Assembly (NCBI GenBank): GCA_030770535.1
Contig: JASVEC010000007.1
Location: 310,001-374,000 of the forward strand
Direction of reading: 5' to 3'
Source of the DNA: Batkoa obscura
Lineage: Eukaryota > Entomophthoromycota > Entomophthoromycetes > Entomophthorales > Batkoaceae
Length of the DNA: 64,000 nt
Part shown: piece by piece, positions 42,475-54,020 of the stretch
Layout: each line of letters begins with the position of its first letter
Position numbering within the stretch: position 1 is the stretch's first letter
Notes under the pieces: model-generated
What the model was told of the DNA's origin: nothing
What the model saw: only the letters and a program-made list of their open reading frames with translations
The model's database searches: none
Program-made: the position numbers and the translations under genes

Positions 42475-43464
42475 ATGAATTCGACACTATATATGGAAAA
42501 GGCAGCCTTGCAGCCAACTAGTAGCTTCACTTCTGAAAGTACATATTATAGTAATTTGACTATTGCACTTTCAATTTTATCTATCTTTTTCAACCTATTT
42601 ACCTTCTATTTAGTAAAAAGGCAAGGATTTAAAACATTTGATATGTGGATGGCTAGTTTTTTAACGATTGGAGACGCTATATTTGTTACTTATAAACTTT
42701 GTCAAGCAGTAGCATTTAATATCATAGGGATTGGAAAAATATTCTTAAATGTGAATTATGGCCAATATGATGGCCTCATCGAGGTTTCTTTTGTATTCTT
42801 TTCAGTTAGCTGTGTCGGGTTTTTGGCTTTATTAAGGTATTGGGCTTTATGTCTAAAAAGGAAGCTAAAAATATGGATATGGGCTACTGTATTTGTATTC
42901 CTTCAATTTTTTCATTTAGCAATATTAATAGGAGTATTTGTTAATAAGGACTTTATACTTATGCCTTTTCAAAGGTATTACTATCCCAATGCTCTTTCTG
43001 TTGTTTTCATAACAAGATTTACTGCTTGTTATATGTTAATCCTTTGTTCTATTTGTTTGGTTTTGGTTAATTTCTGTTACACTTCTTTGGCTAAACGATT
43101 TGCCTGTTTACTAGAAAATAACAGAAATAGTGAATTAAACGACTCATTTTACAACTTAAATTCTAGTGTAAAAAAGCAAAAGCGTAGTACATATATCAGA
43201 ACGGGTATCATACTGCTGCTTTACAACATTAGTGTAGGGCCTTTCGTAGTGATTAGTATAAAAGAACAGATATTGACCCAGCTAAGAAGCAGTATTGAAG
43301 ATTTTATAGTATTAGTTGCTGTAGTGTTCTTTACTGTAGTTAATCCAATGGCGTTAATGGTTTTACATGATAGTATTTATACAGACATAAAATTGATATT
43401 TAGATCAATTGTTGATAGATTCAAAAAGAAAGAAAGTATACTCAATTGTGAATCAACTAAATAA
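42475..43464 (+). CDS. Seven-helix receptor (GPCR-like) 2
   Basis: Intronless, 329 residues, clearly paralogous to 3965-4951. The N-terminal MNSTLYMEK and the block VKRQGFKTFDMWMASFL are shared. Seven hydrophobic segments lie at the same places; helix 3 ends LLRYWALCLKRK and helix 7 has TVVNPMALMVLHD. Loop and tail sequences differ more than helices. The N-terminus has sequons NST and NLT. Upstream at about 42361-42385 is the shared AACAAATCCGCTAATT motif. Ligand is unknown. The nearest SSP pair and tRNA-Lys lie in the same relative order and orientation as for receptor 1. Confidence 0.75.
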   Translation: MNSTLYMEKAALQPTSSFTSESTYYSNLTIALSILSIFFNLFTFYLVKRQGFKTFDMWMASFLTIGDAIFVTYKLCQAVAFNIIGIGKIFLNVNYGQYDGLIEVSFVFFSVSCVGFLALLRYWALCLKRKLKIWIWATVFVFLQFFHLAILIGVFVNKDFILMPFQRYYYPNALSVVFITRFTACYMLILCSICLVLVNFCYTSLAKRFACLLENNRNSELNDSFYNLNSSVKKQKRSTYIRTGIILLLYNISVGPFVVISIKEQILTQLRSSIEDFIVLVAVVFFTVVNPMALMVLHDSIYTDIKLIFRSIVDRFKKKESILNCESTK

Positions 43465-43789
43465 TGTTATAAACGATATGGGGCTGTCCTAATTGGTTTC
43501 AGAATCTACTTAGAAATTAATCCAAATTTAAAATTCCAAGTTTGTGTTCAATATAACGGTTAAATCTAAAAAGCCTAAAATTAAATGTCTCTATTTAAAA
43601 CTTATTTTAATTGTTTCCTTTTCTTAAATAGCTAATTTTCCTAACTATATATTTTATGTTAGTTCTGTTAGATATTTAACAGATATATAATATATAACTA
43701 TATGATTATATAATTATATAAATACATAATTATATAAACACAGTTATTTGACTTTATTTGACTTTATTTTTTGTTGAAATAAAAATAAA
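43465..43789. other. GPCR 2 3' flank and transposon 5' flank
   Basis: Starts with ATATGGGGCTGTCCTAATTGG, the end of a MITE-like variant. It ends in an AT-rich leader with TTGACTTTATTTGACTTTATTTT before the transposase ATG. I could not define a transposon 5' end. Confidence 0.4.
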
Positions 43790-45493
43790 ATGCAAACTTT
43801 CATAACTAAACTTCGAAATGGAATTTTTGAAAACTTCAATACAATAGGGAGGAGTACACAATATAAACATTGTAATTCATTTACATCAATCTTAAGAGCT
43901 ACTTACAACAACCCAAGGTTTATGGAATTTTATAATAAAACAAAACAAAGAAAAGATATATTATCAAAGTTTACTATCGATAATAATAAACTTAATCAAG
44001 TAATGTATAAAATTAGTGCTTTAAGAGAAACAGGAAACAAAAATCAGCAAGTAGCGTTATTATCAACTATAGCTTCAGTATATTCTTTTGATGAATGTAA
44101 GAGTTTTGGGTTTAATATAAATAGAAATCAATATGATTATTCAAAAACAAGTAATAATAATAAAATATCAACATTAAAACCTATTATTAAAAATACAAAA
44201 AAAATTAAAGATGACCAAATTGAAACTATCATACAATATTTACTAAATGATTCAACTATTTCATCAAGATTTAATAAAAAAAATAACGATAGTAAATATT
44301 CATCAGATAATATATATATATTAAATAAAAGTAGAAGAATGATATATAGTAAATATTTGAATGATCTAAGAGATAAAGCAGTAGCCAGGTCAACGTTCTT
44401 TAAATATATACCAAGTAATTTCAAAAATCCAGCAAGAAAAACGGATCTATGTAATATATGTACCCAGTATACAGTTAGAAAAAAGTTATTTGAAAATAAA
44501 ATAAATACAGCAAAAAACAAAGCAGAGATAGAAGAAATTTTCAACGAAGAAGAAAAATTATACAAATTACATAAATTCTGTGTTGATACTCAAAAAAACA
44601 CATTTAATGAAACTATCAAAAAATTAAATAACAAAAGTTGTATAATAGTTTTAGATTTTAAACAAAATATGGAAATAGGGACAAGACCAGATTCAATAAA
44701 TCTAGATCATTATAATAAACAAGCTATATCAGTATTAGGCTTTGGTGTATTATATTTAAAAGATGATAAAACAATAGGCAAAGTTTACTTTGATTATTTA
44801 TCTGAAATATTGAATCATGATTCAGCATATGCAGGAGATTGTTTAATCGATTTAATCTCTACAGAGCTTCTATTTAAAAAGTTTACAAAAATTAATATAT
44901 GGGCAGATACAGGAAATCATTTTAGATCCCAAGAGTTTCTACACTATATGTTTGAAGAAATTCATAAAATAAATAGTAGTTTGAATGTTAATCTTAATTT
45001 TTTTGCTGAGCATCATGGAAAAAGTATAGTTGATGGGCATTTTGGAAACCTTTCAAAATGGAAAAGTAGTTTTGAAGCGTTAGGTAAAATAGAAGATATC
45101 GATCAATTAATTTCAAGATTTGAGGCTTTTATTTGTGAGCATAATAAAATTAATAACTCAACTGTTAATAATGGGAAAACAGATATAATTTTTAAAAAGT
45201 ATAAAAGAAACAAAAATACAAAAAGAATAATAGAGATGCAGGGCATTAAGAAGTATTTACATTTTATTAAACATAACAATAAACTACATTGTTATCCAGT
45301 ATCTGATACATCAAAAAAAAGCGATATAGTCCCAATTAAAGTTATAGAGTCTATAGAAAACAGAAAAATTAAAAGATCGATCCCAGCTTACCTTACGAAG
45401 ATAACAGAGAATTTAAAAATTTCGATATTTACTAAGCAAGTAAGTAGTTTGTTGAATGATAGAAATAGATTGTTAAATGTTAGGATTACTTAA
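43790..45493 (+). mobile_element. DNA transposon with intact transposase gene, family unassigned
   Basis: A 567-residue open frame without introns. After a basic N-terminal half there is a CxxC (DLCNICTQY). A core looking like an RNase H-type DDE/D domain follows: VLDFKQNM (Asp289), IWADTGNHFRSQEF (Asp373), and FFAEHHGKSIVDGHFG (Glu407, with Asp415 as alternative last ligand). The HGKxxxDG motif is known in several eukaryotic transposase groups, but I cannot place it in a superfamily. The intact frame and a decayed relative at 38620-39313 suggest a recently active element. The 3' flank (45494-45645) contains nested inverted repeats. Confidence 0.75.
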
Positions 45494-45499
45494 GTTATT

Positions 45500-45645
45500 A
45501 ATAGCTAAGTTAATAAATAGTCAAAGAACAAGTAACTGTAATAATATGTAAAAACTATTATTACTTGTACTATATAGGGATGGTCAATTATAGTTTTGGG
45601 GCTGACCACTCCCTCCCATGCAGCTATTTATTAACTTGGCAACAT
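45500..45645. repeat. Nested inverted repeats 3' of the transposase
   Basis: GCTAAGTTAATAAATAG near 45507 is matched by CTATTTATTAACTTGGC near 45626. Inside lie CAAGTAACTGTAATAATA / TATTATTACTTG, and GATGGTCAATTATAG / GGGGCTGACCACTC. These could be a subterminal structure of the transposon or a separate small element inserted there. Confidence 0.55.
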
Positions 45646-46760
45646 ATTAATAATGTAATTATAACATTAAAGTAGTTTATTTATTTGATAATAAATCTAC
45701 GATGTTGGTTATAAAGCAGTTGATAATAAATATTTCTCAATTAAGCTTTATAAGAACATGTATTTAAGATCTAGTAGAAATTCAACTAACTTACAGTATG
45801 AGCTATAATAGAATGATTTAGAACTGTGTTTGGGTACTTTTGTTTTAATAAAAGATGTGATTTTATAGAATTTTAAGCGAAGTTTTTAAAATACAAATTT
45901 TTTTAAAATTGGATAAAATAATGAAACTAATTCAGACAACCCCATATGCTTTATATTTAATAAAATAAAAAATTTATGTATGTAAGTTCATTTTTTTAGA
46001 TGTCTTAATAGACTCAAACGAAATGCTTTTAAACTTATTGGTTTTTTATTCGAATTCATTCATTAGTTTAGAAACTTGACCTGATGCCAAGAAATGCAAA
46101 ATAATAATAAAAAAGTAGATGTAAACACCATGATCGATAAGTATAGCTAAAGATATTTCTTTGATTTATTATAGGAGGTAAACCTCTGGACGATTATTTT
46201 ATTAATGAGTATTAACTATTTATAAGATAGGAGATTAAGTCCAAGGCAGCATGGCTTCTCTGGCATCGTAACTTTTTTCTATTTTTGTTTTGGAGTAGTT
46301 AAAATCAATTACCCCACTAAACGCCATTTATAAAGCTTCCCAGAAAAGAAAAATCTTTTATATTTTTATAAATGGTCCATGACATCTAAATACTAAAGTA
46401 AAAAGAGAGCAGTGTGTGCTTTTTTAAGGTAAGACAAAAACTTAATCATATTATATGGAGGGTTGTGAGTTACGAATTTTATTGTAGGTACAATGATAAC
46501 CTATAAAGGATTTCCTGAAGGGTATATAAAGAAGCTGTAGTCTAAAAGTCTTTAAAATTGATATAAAATGGACAGGGAGAATTTACCTCTAATTTGAAAG
46601 AATTCATACTTACTCTAGTTGAGAAAATAGTACTAAGTATTCTCCAGAGTATAGCTAAATGAAAAAATTGTGCTTTAGTAAGAATGGTTTTCCAAAACTG
46701 GAACTAGATATGTGATTTCAAATAAACAGATAGATTTATTTATTTTTATTAATTTATAAT
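45646..46760. other. Gene-free stretch
   Basis: 45646-45775 is related to 39390-39520 and therefore to the transposon 3' flank. The remainder is AT-rich with a weak MITE-like piece at about 45890-45950 (ending CAACCCCATATG). No gene is recognised. Confidence 0.4.
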
Positions 46761-47561
46761 TTATAATTTATTATCAATTAATTTGTTCTGCTTTAAATGA
46801 TCAATGATAATCTAAAAATATAATTAAATGGCTGGGTAAAAAAAAGCAAAAACACTTACATTAACAGCTTCATCAACAGTAACTAGATGATTATTGATTA
46901 AGATCTCTGGGCTTAGTGGTGCCTCATAAGGTGATGAAATGCCAGTAAATTCTTTAATAATGCCTTCGCGTGCCTTTTGATATAATCCCTTTGGATCCCT
47001 TTTCTCAGCTACTTCTAAAGGCACGTGAACATAAACCTGATTTACAATGAATAAATTAAATGTTCAGTGTAAAGTTTTTTACCTCAAGAAAGCTTAAATC
47101 ATCCTTTAAGTGAATAGACCTAGCAAATTCACGATCTTTAATAAAGGGAGAAATAAAAGAAGTAATAGTAACTACACCACTGTGGTTAAATAGCTTTGAT
47201 ACCTAAATGCGTATGACTATTGTATACGAATCAGTATTATATAATGCAACCTACTTCACTTATTCTTCTTATATTTTCAATTCTATCTTCATTTGAAAAG
47301 CCTAAATCTTTATTTAATCCAAATCTAACATTATCACCATCTAAACGATAGCTTTGGATACCACTTTGGATTAGTTTTTTCTCTAATAGTATAGCAATGG
47401 TTGATTTCCCACTACCACTTAGTCCTGTTAGCCATATTGTTACTCCCTAGTCTACTTTAGTATTTTATTCATAAATTAGCCATACAGCTTACCTTTTGTT
47501 GATTATATTGGGCTCTTTCTTCATTCGTAATGCCTTCTGACCATGTAATGTTTGTTGCCAT
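46761..47561 (-). CDS. MET14: Adenylylsulfate kinase (APS kinase)
   Basis: Five exons (47493-47561, 47255-47446, 47083-47202, 46860-47036, 46761-46811) encode 202 residues, the usual length. It converts APS plus ATP to PAPS in sulfate assimilation, in the cytosol. The N-terminus ([20 protein letters not shown]) is diagnostic. The P-loop is [27 protein letters not shown] and EDRIENIRR are the substrate loop. [13 protein letters not shown] and the [10 protein letters not shown] lid follow, and [14 protein letters not shown] ends the core. All family motifs are present. Confidence 0.95.
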
Positions 47562-47960
47562 TTGCTAAAGTAAGGGTTTTAGTTTGAAATCAAATAAAAA
47601 ATATTGTCTATGTTACTTGTTTCTTTGTTATTTATACTATCTTTGATTGCTATGGCTCCAATTTTTGTATCATTTTTGGTTTTTTTTACACCTTTTTTAT
47701 GTTTTATGGTGTCATGCTATCTTTATTTCTATATTTGGGCAACTCTTTAATTTTTATATGCAACTTTAATATACTATTAAAAACATTAATAATCTAAAAT
47801 GTTAGGTCAAGGATAATCAAATTGATATTTCATAATTTATAATTTTATAATTTTATAATTTAAACAAATAATTAAATTAACATATACAATATTTATTATA
47901 TTGAGTCTAAACCTTATAGGAAATACAGATAATGAATAAATTCATTAGATACAGATAAAA

Positions 47961-48854
47961 TTAAATTAATTTTGGTTTAAGTTTAGCAACAAAGGTAATA
48001 AATGTAGCAACTTGTTGAATAACACTCAAATTATTAGAGATAGCGTAATGATCACCAAATTCGCCATTGACTAGAGTAGTATTAAAACCAATTTCATTTA
48101 GTTTGTCCTGGAAATGAATGGATTGATTTTGATGTACTAAAGGATCCTGAATAGAGTTTATTAATAGTACTTGTGGCAATGGTGAATAATGAATAGTATC
48201 AATTGCCTTTTTTGAAACAAACTGAGGTGATGCTTGTTTCCAGATAGTTGTATTGCTTTTATTAGAGTTATCATCATTAAAAGCAACATTTAGAAACTTT
48301 TTACCATAATTATAATCCTGTTTATATAATAATGGTAAATCAAAGATACCACCTAATGAAATAACTCCTTTAATTTTAGATACAGAATCTAATATATGAT
48401 TATTTTTAGGCAAATAGTGATTAGCATTAAGTGCCATCATACTTGAAATTTGACTACCAGCAGAATGTCCACCTAAGAATATTAAATCTGGGTTGATATT
48501 GAGCTGTTTTTTGTTATTTAGAACATGCGAAAACCCTTTGAAACAATCAAGGATATGATCTGGATATTTGATGGAATTGCTTGAAGAACTCAGACGATAA
48601 TTTAATACAACAGTAGCAATACCAAGGTCGGCTAATTTGGAAGCAAACTCACTATCATCTCTTTTGTCCCCTGACACCCATGCTCCACCATGAATCCATA
48701 TCAATAAGGGAGTATTGATGCTTTGATCTTTTGGCAAATATACATCATAGCTATTAATCCAATTTGATGTATCGCCAGTATACGTTATATTCTGAAGATT
48801 ATTGGTTGGTAATAGAAGTTTACTTTTAAGTGGGATATGTGGCCAAACAATCAT
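47961..48854 (-). CDS. Alpha/beta hydrolase (kynurenine formamidase/esterase type)
   Basis: Intronless, 297 residues. The oxyanion motif HGGAW begins at His55 and is followed by SGDKRDD. The nucleophile elbow is GGHSAGSQ with Ser131. Downstream are an Asp (LINSIQDPLVHQ) and a His (FGDHYAIS) suited to complete the triad. The HGGxW plus GHSAG pair and length fit the Bna7-like arylformamidase group of the hormone-sensitive-lipase superfamily. An isoprenylcysteine-methylesterase-like enzyme is an alternative. An identical copy is at 62247-63140. Confidence 0.8.
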   Translation of the reverse strand: MIVWPHIPLKSKLLLPTNNLQNITYTGDTSNWINSYDVYLPKDQSINTPLLIWIHGGAWVSGDKRDDSEFASKLADLGIATVVLNYRLSSSSNSIKYPDHILDCFKGFSHVLNNKKQLNINPDLIFLGGHSAGSQISSMMALNANHYLPKNNHILDSVSKIKGVISLGGIFDLPLLYKQDYNYGKKFLNVAFNDDNSNKSNTTIWKQASPQFVSKKAIDTIHYSPLPQVLLINSIQDPLVHQNQSIHFQDKLNEIGFNTTLVNGEFGDHYAISNNLSVIQQVATFITFVAKLKPKLI

Positions 48855-49497
48855 ATTTATTCAATTTTTTATCCTTTTTGTCATTGCTTTCTTAATTTAT
48901 TTATATTTAAAACTGTTATCTGGTTACTACAACGTTAGCTTGTGATTCAATGAAAGCGGTACAAATGTTATTACTTTGACAGTTTAATGCATAAAATTTA
49001 ATCTACAAAACTGCAAATTGTTTTCATGTTCTATTATATGAGGTAATTCTAATTTATATGACTTTTTTTGCTTTTAATCACTTCAATTGTTATACTTAAG
49101 TTTAAAACCTTAAATAACTTGGCAAATTTTTTAGTTGATTGTTAATAGATCTAAGTGACTTTAAAAAATATGCTGCGCCAGAATCAAATGTTCTATTACT
49201 GTGCTTTAATCTACTACAATTTTTTTTTGTAATACGAACAATTTGATTTTGTTTTTATCATGTTCTTATAAATGATAGGCGTAATTAAATGAAGTAAAAG
49301 CTTCTGATGCTCAAATAAGATAACGTTGACTTAGTCATATTAGATCGATTTTTTACCTTTTTTGATTTATTAAAACATTTACAGTTATTTGCTTAACTCT
49401 TATTTATTAAAATAAAATTAATATTTAATATATTAGTAATGGATACTTTTTACTGCCATGAAAAACATTATAAATATTCTATAATATCAAAAAATAA

Positions 49498-49602
49498 TAT
49501 GAGGATGTTTTTTCTGTCTTCATTACTTTTTCCATTTTTAAGCGCTATTTTAGTGGAAAGATTATTAGCAAAATTCCTAAACGAAAAAATATATCGCCTT
49601 AT
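49498..49602. mobile_element. MITE (TGGGGATGT family)
   Basis: TATGAGGATGTTTTTTCTG ... AAGCGCTATTTTAGTGGAAAG ... ATATATCGCCTTA. It is duplicated with the arm (mirror 61499-61603), so the insertion predates the duplication. Confidence 0.75.
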
Positions 49603-49910
49603 GCATAATACTATTAACTCATTTTAATAGTAACAAATAAATCTGGTTCTATATTAAGATGCGAATTTTTAGTGACTTTACTTTCAGTATAAATCCAAAA
49701 ATTCATACAAATAATATTCGAAAGTGAAAATAAAATCAAGCGTTTGACTGGCTAGTATTTAGTATTTTTAATTATTTGAGATTGCTAATTTTTGTTATAA
49801 TATATGTTATATTAAAACTTAGCCTTAATTTGATAATAGATAAATAGTTATTTAAATTAATAAGCGGTAATGTATTTTATGTTTATTTTTACCAAATATT
49901 TTTATTACTT

Positions 49911-49984
49911 AATGTTTTTTTATGTTTTTTAATATTTTTTAATATTTTTTAATATTTTTTAATATTTTTTTAATTTTTTTTTTT
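49911..49984. repeat. 10-bp tandem repeat
   Basis: Four to five copies of AATATTTTTT followed by a T-run. Mirrored at 61117-61190. Confidence 0.8.
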
Positions 49985-51092
49985 ATCACATCTTAATATT
50001 TTGTATTATAGCATTATATAGTATTATTGCATTTCAAAGATAGCTTTTCTAATTATATTCATCTAAAATATATACTGGCTTTTCAATGGTCACAGATTAC
50101 TTGAAGACTTCTTTCTTAAAGCTTTCGTGTTAATTATGTTTAGCTATTTATAAAAGTATTAGTTTCAGATTCTTCCTCATCATACTACCTTAGTCAATTA
50201 TAACTAACTGTTTTTCTATTTAAAAAGTTACCAAATATAGATGTAAAATGATTAGTATTTCATTTGCTTATCTATAAAAATCAGGAAGAAACTAAGTTAA
50301 TCTCTTTTCTGACCGTATCTCCAGTAAGTTATCGCCGTCATTTAAGCTATTATCATTTCAGTGTAATTAAAATTAATTAGTATTAGCTTTTAGGATTTAG
50401 AAGTGTTTCACAATTCAACTCTAAATCCGTAAATATGAATAAGGAAAGTCATAAAATAATAATAATTATAAAATAATAGAAAAATTAACACACCCATTCA
50501 TAATGAAATTTATGAATAAAATCAAGTAACAAGTTTTTTGTTTAAGAAATTGACTAATCATTAAGTTCAATTTTAAATAACTTGTAAAGTGAACATAGTA
50601 ATAAACATAAAGCTACAAAAAGAAGGTCATTTGTATTTTTTACAAGTTAGCATCAAACTTTTATGATTTTAAAATAGCACTTTGTAAAGTGATAAAATAA
50701 CTTGTGAAAGCCAAAGCTAAAGCTATAATCAGAATAATATTTAAAGCACTACTATGTAATTTGGATTAAAGGTTACAAACTTATAATAAACTTCAAAATT
50801 AAATTTAATAACATGACACTAAGGCAATAAGCTTAACAATAATAAACATTTCATTCAAAACCCCAACAAAACTAATGATTCTTTGCCTATATACCATATT
50901 AAGTAATATTAGTACATTGATATTAAAAATTAGCCCATCTAATTGACAGCCTACTGAAAAATAAAGTCAAGCAATATCAAATGACTTGGACTATTTAAAA
51001 CAACTAATTTAAAGATAAGGTAAGAGTATAAAAAGATAGATAACAGTCAATAAACTTTCGTTTTCTTTTTTTATTTCGATTTGAAGTACAAA

Positions 51093-51131
51093 ATGAGTGG
51101 AAGTCAGCAAAACAAAAATACAATCGAATGT

Positions 51132-51185
<54 letters not shown>

Positions 51186-52592
51186 CCCTCATCAACCGAT
51201 GATCAAAAAATCAATAAAAAAATTAACCAAATTGAAGATTTATATTCAAAGTTTATGATTGATAATGTCAATATTAATCAGCTCAGTCCTAAAGCCACTA
51301 CTCCACCAGGATTTGGGTTGGATAACTTAATGTTCGATTTCAACAAGTTCGCTATTGATGATACTAAAGACACATTATTTGATTCCATCTGGAACAAAAG
51401 TAGCCAGAGTTCCACTCTTACTAAATCATCATATGTCAAGAATAAAAGTAAGTCTATGTCTGAAATGAATCTTAATTTGAATATCAAAAAGTCACTTCAA
51501 ACTTCTATTCACAATCCGCAATCTCATTCTAAAGATAATGTAAAGGCATCTCATGGGGTTAATAACAATTCGAATGTACAAGCTCAATTATCCAAAATCA
51601 ATCACTTCAATGAATATACCATAAGATTATTATTAAGTGATAAGGAAGCAGGTGTAATCTTCAAACCAGAAGTCAACGTGTTATATAATTTGAGTAAAAA
51701 CAAAGTAAAAGTATCGATTACGAAGCCATCAATTATTCCAAACATCAATGATCGTATATTAACGTTGCAAGGGACTGTTGAGAATGTTGCAAAGAGTGTT
51801 TCCACTTTATCGAGGATTTGGACTCAAAACGAGGAAACAAGTACTATTTATATCAAAAGCGGTATAAACTCACGTAAATTAACAGAAGAACATACTTTTG
51901 TACGATTACTTGTATGTGATCTAATGATTGGTTCCATTCTTGGTACAAAGGGATCTAATGTAAAACAAATTGAATCAATCAGTGGGATTAAACTAATTGC
52001 TTTTAAAGGCAAATTACCTGAATGTAATGATAGGATGATTGAATTACAAGGTAGTGTTACTAGTATTTATATATCAATGTTGATCATTGGGGATAAGTTG
52101 TATAATTGTAAAATACTCAATGGAGTTGTTATAAATTATGATCCCAACAATACAGTTTCAGGTATTGTTAAAGATGTTTTGGATAAACGTGAGCCATTGC
52201 ATCCATATCCTGGGAAACGTATTGGTCAAGTAAATCAGGACACTATTTCCCCACTTCATATTCGTAGTAGTAATGAGTCATTAAAGTCATCTTCACTCCA
52301 TTACCGTAGTAGATCGCATCCAAATATGAGAAAAGACCCACAAGTGGATAATCTAATGAAACGAGAGATTATTGTTCATTCTGATATTTTATATATTCTT
52401 CAAGAGAAAAGTAAAAGAGATTTGGATTTATTAAACAGTGAAGAAGATTCTTTATTAAATATATCAATTACACAAGAAAACTTTGGTTATACTAAAATCA
52501 CTATTGTTGGTAATCAAAACTCTTGCTTAAGAGCTTTTAATATCTATGATTTTTATATCAAAGTTATCCGTAAGGATGTTAAATTTATTTAG
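51093..52592 (+). CDS. KH-domain RNA-binding protein, copy 1
   Basis: Intronless, 499 residues from the ATG at 51093; a TTG 12 bp upstream is in frame but unlikely as start. A poly-Asn run (AAT repeats, residues about 16-30) lies near the N-terminus. Two KH domains are recognisable. KH1 is YTIRLLLSDKEAGVIFKPEV through LQGTVENV. KH2 is TFVRLLVCDLMIGSILGTKG with a good GxxG, through LQGSVTSI. A third, degenerate one starts MKREIIVHSDILYIL near residue 435. The set resembles fungal PCBP-type proteins such as Pbp2/Hek2, which bind mRNA and act in localisation and telomere silencing. KH1 has lost its GxxG (IFKPEV). An identical copy is at 58509-60008. Confidence 0.8.
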
Positions 52593-52667
52593 GCTGCGCC
52601 ATTAGCTCATACTCATCTTATTGGCACTAATAAAATTTATTTATTTGCTGGGATACATTTATTTTTT

Positions 52668-53081
52668 AATTAATACTATTAGATATATTATATTTTAAAA
52701 ATATATTCACATTTATAAATACTGATTGCTATCTTTTTAATTATTAACACTAGAGTTTTAATTTGCAATTTTTAATTTAGAAATGTATACTATTTTTCTT
52801 AAATATTACAATAATAATAGTACAACAGTATAAACTTCTAAAATATGACAAGTTAATACGCTAATAGTCATTGAAACTATATTTAATTTTACTTAGATGA
52901 GTAAAATTAATAAAATGCTAAAAATACTGAGTGTATCAACATTTTTTATATGTAATCTTTGTATGCTATAACCTATATTAAAATTAATTCAGTTAATTTG
53001 GGTGGTAGTTTTACCATCTGACTTTGGTGATGTAAGCAAAAGTATAAAAACAATCAAATTAGGAGCTAATCTTTTAAAATC
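52668..53081. other. Spacer start, promoter of the RraA-like gene
   Basis: Unique AT-rich sequence just inside the left breakpoint. No gene is seen. Confidence 0.45.
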
Positions 53082-53984
53082 ATGAATTTACAACAAAGAT
53101 TAGAAACTATAAAACAGTACGGTACAAGTGATGTAAACAGTTGATAATTGGTGCTATATATTATAACAGATTGTTAGGTATCTGATGTATTGATGGAATT
53201 GGGGTATAAAGATTATTTTGTGCCAGATTTAAAAGCGTACGGTAGACATAGTATTGATTTCAAACTTATTGGAAAAGTGTACACTGTCGAAGTAGGTTAA
53301 ATAACAAAATCAAGTAACAAGCAGTATTAAAAGCCGTTTTAGTTAGTACATGTGAGTAATCAAGATAAAAGCAAAATTCCAGAAGGGCAACATTGGGTAT
53401 TATATTTGACATTTTAAAAGTGTGGCTTACTTTCTATTAGATTGATAATATTGAGAAAGATAGTATCGTATTAGTGAAGCAACCAGAAGGTAGATGAAAA
53501 AGCCATTAAAGTTAGTGCTAATCATTTTAGGCTTAAAAAATGCAGTCCTTGGTGGTTTATTAGGTTATCGTGCTTTAAAACAAGAAGCGACCGGAGTTGT
53601 AGTATTGGGATATATAAGAGATTCTGAGGAGTTAGAAGAAATGGGATTAAAGGTAAATTTTAAAATTAGTTCAGTGCTAATATGATTCAAATTTTAAAAT
53701 TTTAGGTATTAGCTTATGGAACATCAGTATTAAGCTCTAAAGGGTTTACAAAAGCTTATAAATTAAATGGAAGTATTCAAACTAAAATCAATCAATATCA
53801 TTCGTTTGAAACATCATCTAATAACTATCTTTACTCTGATAAAGATGGAACTGTTGTTTTTCCAATAGATAAATTGGACGAGATCGTTACTAAATTACAA
53901 AATAATAGCGAAGTTGAAAAAAGTTGTTTTGCAGCTTTAAAATTAAATGAAACCTTATCAGACGCTTTTAAAAAATATCGCTAA
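53082..53984 (+). CDS. RraA-like protein (HMG/CHA aldolase type)
   Basis: Six exons (53082-53132, 53178-53291, 53343-53396, 53441-53489, 53531-53652, 53706-53984) give 222 residues. The N-terminus YGTSDVSDVLMELGY, the centre LKNAVLGGLLGYRALKQEAT and VVVLGYIRDSEELEEMGL carry the Arg and Asp that bind metal and substrate in RraA-fold aldolases (YRA and IRD). Later LAYGTSVLSSKG and YSDKDGTVVFP are typical. Fungal members act on 4-hydroxy-4-methyl-2-oxoglutarate or oxaloacetate; RNase E inhibition is a bacterial role only. The substrate here is not known. Confidence 0.88.
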
Positions 53985-54020
53985 ATAAAATTAAATCTTT
54001 ATTTTTATTTCTATTCTTCA

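Larger units (their letters stand above)
48855..51092. other. Long intergenic region inside the duplicated arm
   Basis: Divergent promoters of the hydrolase and KH genes with a MITE (49498-49602) and a tandem repeat (49911-49984) between. No further gene is seen. The leader before the KH start is C/T-rich (TTTCGTTTTCTTTTTTT). Confidence 0.5.
47844..52667 (+). repeat. 4.8-kb inverted duplication, left arm
   Basis: 4824 bp, identical wherever I compared it to the reverse complement of 58434-63257; paired positions sum to 111101 throughout, so there are no net indels. It contains a hydrolase gene, a MITE, a 10-bp tandem repeat and a KH-domain gene. The inner breakpoint lies in a T-run (TTTTTTAATT versus TTTTTTTTAATT), the outer one in TTATAATTTTATAATT. 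Confidence 0.95.

Noticed and set aside
49911-49984. 10-bp tandem repeat as telomere-like sequence
   Set aside because: The unit AATATTTTTT does not resemble fungal telomere repeats and lies inside an intergenic region.
53082-53984. RNase E inhibitor
   Set aside because: Eukaryotes lack the bacterial RNase E system; fungal RraA-fold proteins are aldolase/decarboxylase-type enzymes.
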